This document shows, piece by piece, positions 60,282 through 64,000 of a DNA stretch of 64,000 bases. The notes under the pieces were generated by a model. It saw only the letters and a program-made list of their open reading frames with translations, made no database searches and had not been told where the DNA came from. Both the position numbers and the translations under genes were made by a program. How positions within the stretch are numbered: position 1 is the first letter of the stretch; each line of letters starts with the position of its first letter. Origin of the DNA: Acidobacteriota bacterium (GTDB taxonomy: Bacteria; Acidobacteriota; Holophagae; Acanthopleuribacterales; Acanthopleuribacteraceae); the NCBI GenBank assembly GCA_020637335.1, contig JACJWC010000010.1, positions 62,001 to 126,000 of the forward strand, given 5' to 3'.

Positions 60282-62597
60282 ATGACCGGTCAGCCCTTTT
60301 CCAATTACAGTATCCACAAATCCATAATAGGCATGATCCAAAGTGGATTTACGGGGTCCTTAACCATTTTTCCCGGTCAAAGAAAGCTCTACTTTGAGGA
60401 TGGTAGTCTGGTCTATGCCAGTTCGGACATGCAAAAAGAGAGCTTCTCAAACATCTTGTTGGAACTGGACGTTATTAAACCTGAGACCCTGGAAGAAGTT
60501 CAACGCACGCTCCAGCCCGGCCAAAGCCTGGGCAAAAAACTGCGCGATGAAGGTCTTGCCGATGCGCCCCACTTGGCACAAGCGCTAAAACAACAAATTA
60601 TGCGTATCGTTCAGCAAGTCGTGAATACCAAAATGGGTGAGTATGACGAAGTAGACGGACCCATCCCACCCAAAATCCCCAAACTCAAAATCCATACCTT
60701 ACCTTTATTCATTAAATCTTGTTTGCTGGTTGAAGATCCCCTTTTCCCCGAAGACTTGTACGGCGACATGGAACTCCATCCCACACAAAAATTCTTCAGC
60801 ATGCGGGATGAATTGAATTTACCGCCCTCTTATCGCGAAATTCTCGATCACATTCAACAAGAACCGGTCAGTCTGAAAACGCTGCAAGAAGGTGCCTTAC
60901 TTGAACTGGCCCAGGTAAAACGACTCGCCTATATCCTCCAATTGTTGGGCATGGCCAAAATCCGCGAGATTTCAGATGAATCTTTTAATATTGGTGTCGC
61001 AGGAGATGACTTTTTCCTGGATCCCGCGAGTGACCTTCAGGACGACGCGCCAATCGATTTATCAGACCCAGATGACGAAATCGACCTGGGTGAAGGATTG
61101 GATTCTGACGAAGGCCATCATGACCCGACTTCTTTTGCGGATTTGAATGAGGAATTGTCCGGGCAAGAAACCATCATGCAACCGATTTCGGATGAATTGT
61201 TAAATCCGCTGGAATCCGAACCGGAATTGAATTATCGCGCCGAGCCCGAACTGGAATTGAGCGCCGAACCGGATTTGGACCTGGATCCGCTGGACACCTC
61301 GGAGGAAATGCCCTCATTTAGCAGTGATTCAGAGATGACATTCAGCGATTTAAACGTGCCCACCCCGACTCAAACGGACAAACGTGAATCTGCTCTAAGT
61401 GAAAGTCGCAATTTCGACTACGACACCGAACCGGATCTGCTCAAAAAACTCCAAACCAAGTTCCCCGAATTACAGCCAAAGGATGATGAAGACCCCGTTG
61501 AGGCTTTGAACCGCGCACTAAACGAAAGCGACCGTCCTTCACTGGACCTGTCGTTTGAAACGCCCGATGCGGATGCCGAAGAAACCGTTCCCAGCACACC
61601 GATCAAAAACCTCGTCCCAGACCTGGACGAACCCGAGTCCCTGCCTGACTTTGCAGATTACGAACTATCTGATGTGGAAGAAGACCAAGGGATTACGGCA
61701 CCCATGAACATTCCGGCAGAAACACTTGAAGAACTTCAAGGCTTTAAACCCTTACCGGATCTGCCCAAGGCACCCCCTGCCCAGGAACCTGTAGCAGCTG
61801 ACACTCCGACCCTACGCGATCGCGGCTTCATACTACCCGACCGCGACCACCATAGCCCAGCGCCAGCACCTATAAAAAAACAGGCAAAGCCACGCAAGAC
61901 CGGACGCATTTTGGTTGGATTGCTTTTGTTCTTACTCGCTGCTGGCGTGTTTTTTACCAAACAATACTGGATCCCGTTAGTGGTCCCTGCAAACCCCACG
62001 GAAGAAACACTTGCACAAAATCCACCTGTGACACCGCCGGATAACGCCGAACCAGAAGAAGCCAGTGACAATCAACCGACCGAATTACCGAAAAATGATT
62101 CAACGACAACAGAACTCTTGGCTGAAAGTCCTCAACCGGCTGAACCCATTACAAAGGCGGAACCGTTAGTGGAGAAACCCCAACCCAAGCCAAATCCGGA
62201 GCCAACTCTGCCGGTCACAAGCGAACCCAAAACCAGCGAACCGAAACCTTTGCCCAAACCCGTTGAAAAACCAACGCCCAAACCAACTCAACAAGCTACC
62301 GGGCGTTTTGGCTCGGAAATTAACAATACGCTTCTCTCACTCAGCCAGGCCAATGCCTCCTATTCCATTGCGTTCATCGTGGCTTGTGAACCGAGCACCA
62401 TCTACGATCTACAAAAGAGTGGCGAGTCCTTCGGCATTCTGCCCCGCAAAATCGGTCAACGCGATTGTTTTATTGGCGTTTGGGGCGAATTTGCCAATAA
62501 AGAAGAAGCGATTGCAGCATTAAGCGAAGTCCCTCAACCTCTGGCCCAAGGCGAAAAAGGCTGGGTTTTGGATATTCGACCCTTTCTGAATCGCTAA
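60282..62597 (+). CDS. DUF4388/PATAN-type protein with transmembrane helix and SPOR-like C-terminus
   Basis: A 771-residue protein. Residues 1-130 have the DUF4388 layout (SIIGMIQSGFTGSLTIFPGQ, KLYFEDGSLVYASSDM, then helices), found in signalling and gliding proteins. Helical segments follow to about 235, then a long acidic, low-complexity region (about 250-530) with repeated EPELELSAEPDLDLDP-like runs. A transmembrane helix lies near 546-562, then a Pro/Glu/Lys linker, and a C-terminal domain (about 680-771; YSIAFIVACEPSTIYDL, FIGVWGEFANKEEAIAAL) resembling SPOR peptidoglycan-binding domains. ATG at 60282 has GGGAG upstream; a TTG 45 bases earlier does not. Confidence 0.7.
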   Translation: MTGQPFSNYSIHKSIIGMIQSGFTGSLTIFPGQRKLYFEDGSLVYASSDMQKESFSNILLELDVIKPETLEEVQRTLQPGQSLGKKLRDEGLADAPHLAQALKQQIMRIVQQVVNTKMGEYDEVDGPIPPKIPKLKIHTLPLFIKSCLLVEDPLFPEDLYGDMELHPTQKFFSMRDELNLPPSYREILDHIQQEPVSLKTLQEGALLELAQVKRLAYILQLLGMAKIREISDESFNIGVAGDDFFLDPASDLQDDAPIDLSDPDDEIDLGEGLDSDEGHHDPTSFADLNEELSGQETIMQPISDELLNPLESEPELNYRAEPELELSAEPDLDLDPLDTSEEMPSFSSDSEMTFSDLNVPTPTQTDKRESALSESRNFDYDTEPDLLKKLQTKFPELQPKDDEDPVEALNRALNESDRPSLDLSFETPDADAEETVPSTPIKNLVPDLDEPESLPDFADYELSDVEEDQGITAPMNIPAETLEELQGFKPLPDLPKAPPAQEPVAADTPTLRDRGFILPDRDHHSPAPAPIKKQAKPRKTGRILVGLLLFLLAAGVFFTKQYWIPLVVPANPTEETLAQNPPVTPPDNAEPEEASDNQPTELPKNDSTTTELLAESPQPAEPITKAEPLVEKPQPKPNPEPTLPVTSEPKTSEPKPLPKPVEKPTPKPTQQATGRFGSEINNTLLSLSQANASYSIAFIVACEPSTIYDLQKSGESFGILPRKIGQRDCFIGVWGEFANKEEAIAALSEVPQPLAQGEKGWVLDIRPFLNR

Positions 62598-64000
62598 CAA
62601 CTCAGCTGAATGACAAAACGGGCGCCTGAACCCTGCGGTCGGTTCTCGGCCTGAATGGAAGCTCCCATCTTTTGCAACATGTTGGCACAATAGTGTAAAC
62701 CCAATCCTGCACCACCTGGCTTGGTCGAAAAACCCTGGCGAAACAATGCAGCGGAGATTTCGGGTTTAAAACCAGGCCCATTATCTTCAATTACAATCTC
62801 GGCCTGATTGCCGTCCCGCTTGGCTTCAACCCGAAGGCGGCGCGGCCGATCGACCTCGGCCAGCGCCTCACACGCATTGCGAAACAAATGCAACAAAATA
62901 TGACTCCAATGATGTTTCTCACCCAGGAGGGGCATGGGCGGTAGATCTAATTCCACTTCAATCGATTGTTTTTGCAGGATCCCGTTTAACAGGCCCAAGA
63001 TGTCCCTTATCAGTTCATCCAATAAAAATGGCGATAAAACATCTTCGCCGGTTGCAAATTTTTCCTGAGCAACCATTAATTCACACAGCTTTTGGATGTT
63101 GGTTTGAAATTCACCCATCTCCCGCTCAAGGCCGGTCGCCCAATTTTGTAGGACCCGATCCAGATATTGTTCCGACTTGTCTAAGATTTCTGGGTTGGTC
63201 GGTTCCATTTTGATCCGTTCAAAAACACGTCGGATGTGCGGGTTGGGGCCTTGATCCACATGTTCGCGCAAGAGTGAAAACGAGACCAACATACTGTTGA
63301 GCTGATTGCCGAGCGTATGTAAAAACTCACCCGCCACTTCCGCCATTCCCGCACGATGAGAGACCGCCATCAAATTGTCCTGCATGTCCAAAATTTCGGC
63401 CGTTTTTTCGCGAACCTGGCGGGCCAGTTCCATTTTTTGTTTGGTGATCTGAAAAGTCCGCAAGCGAAAAATGGCGTAAATTAACAAAGCAAAACAAACC
63501 AAAATCAGAAAACGAATCGGGTTGCGCTCCCAAATTGGAGGGATCACCCGAAACGCAAGCTGCGCTGGTTGGCTCGACCAATCGCTATTTCCACGCGCTG
63601 CTACCGCTTCGAAGAGGTAATGACCTGCAGGCAAATTCGTGAATGAAACCTTGCGCGATGAGCCGGATTCCTGCCAATTCTCATCATAGCCAGTCAAGCG
63701 CGTGCGGTAGCGAATACCGGTAGGGTCGATGAAACTTAAGCCGACAAAGTGAATATCCAAACGCCTTACATTAGGTCCGAGCCGCAACGGTTCATCGGAA
63801 TTCCAGGCTTTCCCATCCACAAAAACGTGGTCAATGCGAATCGGTGGCGCAAGCGTTTCGCGTTTATTGACCTGCGGATCCACAACGGAAATACCCTTTA
63901 AAGTCGCAAACCAGATCCGACCTTTTGCGTCTCTAAAGGCCGAAGGATTAAAACCAAAAGATTCGACCGAATCCAAGCCATCGGCATAACGAAACACATC
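62594..64000 (-). CDS. Sensor histidine kinase with Y_Y_Y domain (partial, N-terminus beyond window)
   Basis: The C-terminal 468 or so residues of a larger kinase. It begins in two-component-regulator propeller sequence (GRIWFATLKGISVVDP), then a Y_Y_Y domain (about 75-150; YRTRLTGYDENWQESGSSRK), one transmembrane helix (about 163-180), a coiled coil, a histidine region (MAVSHRAGMAEVAGEFLHTL, then GNQLNSML; the likely phospho-His is in FLHTLGNQLN), and an HATPase domain (NACEAL, DNGPGF, GAGLGLHYCANML). Such proteins sense periplasmic ligands, often glycans. No response regulator is within the window part. Stops overlap the convergent gene. Confidence 0.88.
   Translation of the reverse strand, partial: DVFRYADGLDSVESFGFNPSAFRDAKGRIWFATLKGISVVDPQVNKRETLAPPIRIDHVFVDGKAWNSDEPLRLGPNVRRLDIHFVGLSFIDPTGIRYRTRLTGYDENWQESGSSRKVSFTNLPAGHYLFEAVAARGNSDWSSQPAQLAFRVIPPIWERNPIRFLILVCFALLIYAIFRLRTFQITKQKMELARQVREKTAEILDMQDNLMAVSHRAGMAEVAGEFLHTLGNQLNSMLVSFSLLREHVDQGPNPHIRRVFERIKMEPTNPEILDKSEQYLDRVLQNWATGLEREMGEFQTNIQKLCELMVAQEKFATGEDVLSPFLLDELIRDILGLLNGILQKQSIEVELDLPPMPLLGEKHHWSHILLHLFRNACEALAEVDRPRRLRVEAKRDGNQAEIVIEDNGPGFKPEISAALFRQGFSTKPGGAGLGLHYCANMLQKMGASIQAENRPQGSGARFVIQLSC

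Noticed and set aside
1..64000. CRISPR arrays, insertion sequences, prophage, toxin-antitoxin or restriction genes
   Set aside because: I looked for direct repeats with regular spacers, transposase-like and defence-type proteins and saw none.

Overview
The window is a densely packed bacterial chromosome segment, roughly half G+C, with about 58 protein genes, one tRNA and no insertion sequence, prophage, integrase or CRISPR array that I can see. WaaA (LPS Kdo transfer), an outer-membrane barrel protein, a type IV pilin cluster and many signal peptides point to a diderm. A DPP-IV peptidase, a tricorn-like protease and a VPS10/BNR-repeat protein, together with a Ser/Thr kinase, a 115-kDa-class NAD-glutamate dehydrogenase and hybrid histidine kinases, are a combination I associate with Acidobacteriota, especially Holophagae-like lineages. 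That placement is inference; no marker gene fixes it.

Layout. 1-5.2 kb: end of an ABC ATPase and its permease, an OsmC protein, a lone HPt protein, tRNA-Gly(CCC), a bactofilin, alanine dehydrogenase and a LipM/LplA-type lipoate enzyme. 5.4-12.7 kb: large glutamate dehydrogenase, long-chain prenyl diphosphate synthase, chorismate-utilising enzyme, WaaA and a beta-barrel protein. 12.9-15.1 kb: REC-PAS-HK-REC hybrid kinase coupled to an HPt protein. 15.15-15.76 kb: gene-free, with two inverted 90-bp palindromic repeat modules. 15.8-26.9 kb: secreted protein, DPP-IV, frataxin plus thymidine kinase, a membrane-anchored protein with MGE repeats, a fused EtfB-EtfA, a divergent uracil-DNA glycosylase, TrpS, a PhnD-like binding protein and an alcohol dehydrogenase. 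26.9-33.3 kb: phosphatidylserine synthase, a small membrane protein, an arginyl-tRNA synthetase with an internal PheT-type tRNA-binding domain, and a minor-pilin operon behind a candidate sigma54 promoter. 33.4-42.6 kb: secreted protein, 3-hydroxyisobutyrate-dehydrogenase-family enzyme, winged-helix protein, a cereblon-like CULT-domain protein divergent from a Ser/Thr kinase with an NHL sensor, a BNR-repeat protein and a thioesterase. 42.6-45.3 kb: voltage-gated K+ channel, then an ECF sigma/anti-sigma/secreted-protein operon. 45.4-52.7 kb: Rossmann protein, PurB, membrane protein, MutT, ribosomal protein S1, UbiA-type prenyltransferase and IspA-type synthase. 52.9-64 kb: leucine-dehydrogenase-type enzyme, thioredoxin, response regulator, CreD-like protein, tricorn protease, DUF4388-type protein, and part of a sensor kinase cut by the window end.

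Themes. Amino acids feed central metabolism (DPP-IV and tricorn protease, Ald, GDH, Leu/Glu-type dehydrogenase, ETF), which suggests a peptide-degrading heterotroph. Isoprenoid genes (two chain-length synthases and UbiA) suggest quinone-type lipids. Signalling is heavy: two HPt proteins, two histidine kinases, a response regulator, a Ser/Thr kinase and an ECF sigma system. The points most worth a second look are the ArgRS insertion, the bacterial CULT protein, the EtfBA fusion, the inverted 90-bp repeat pair and the sigma54-type pilin promoter. Starts were moved from the longest open frame wherever a Shine-Dalgarno sequence or family alignment favoured a downstream codon.
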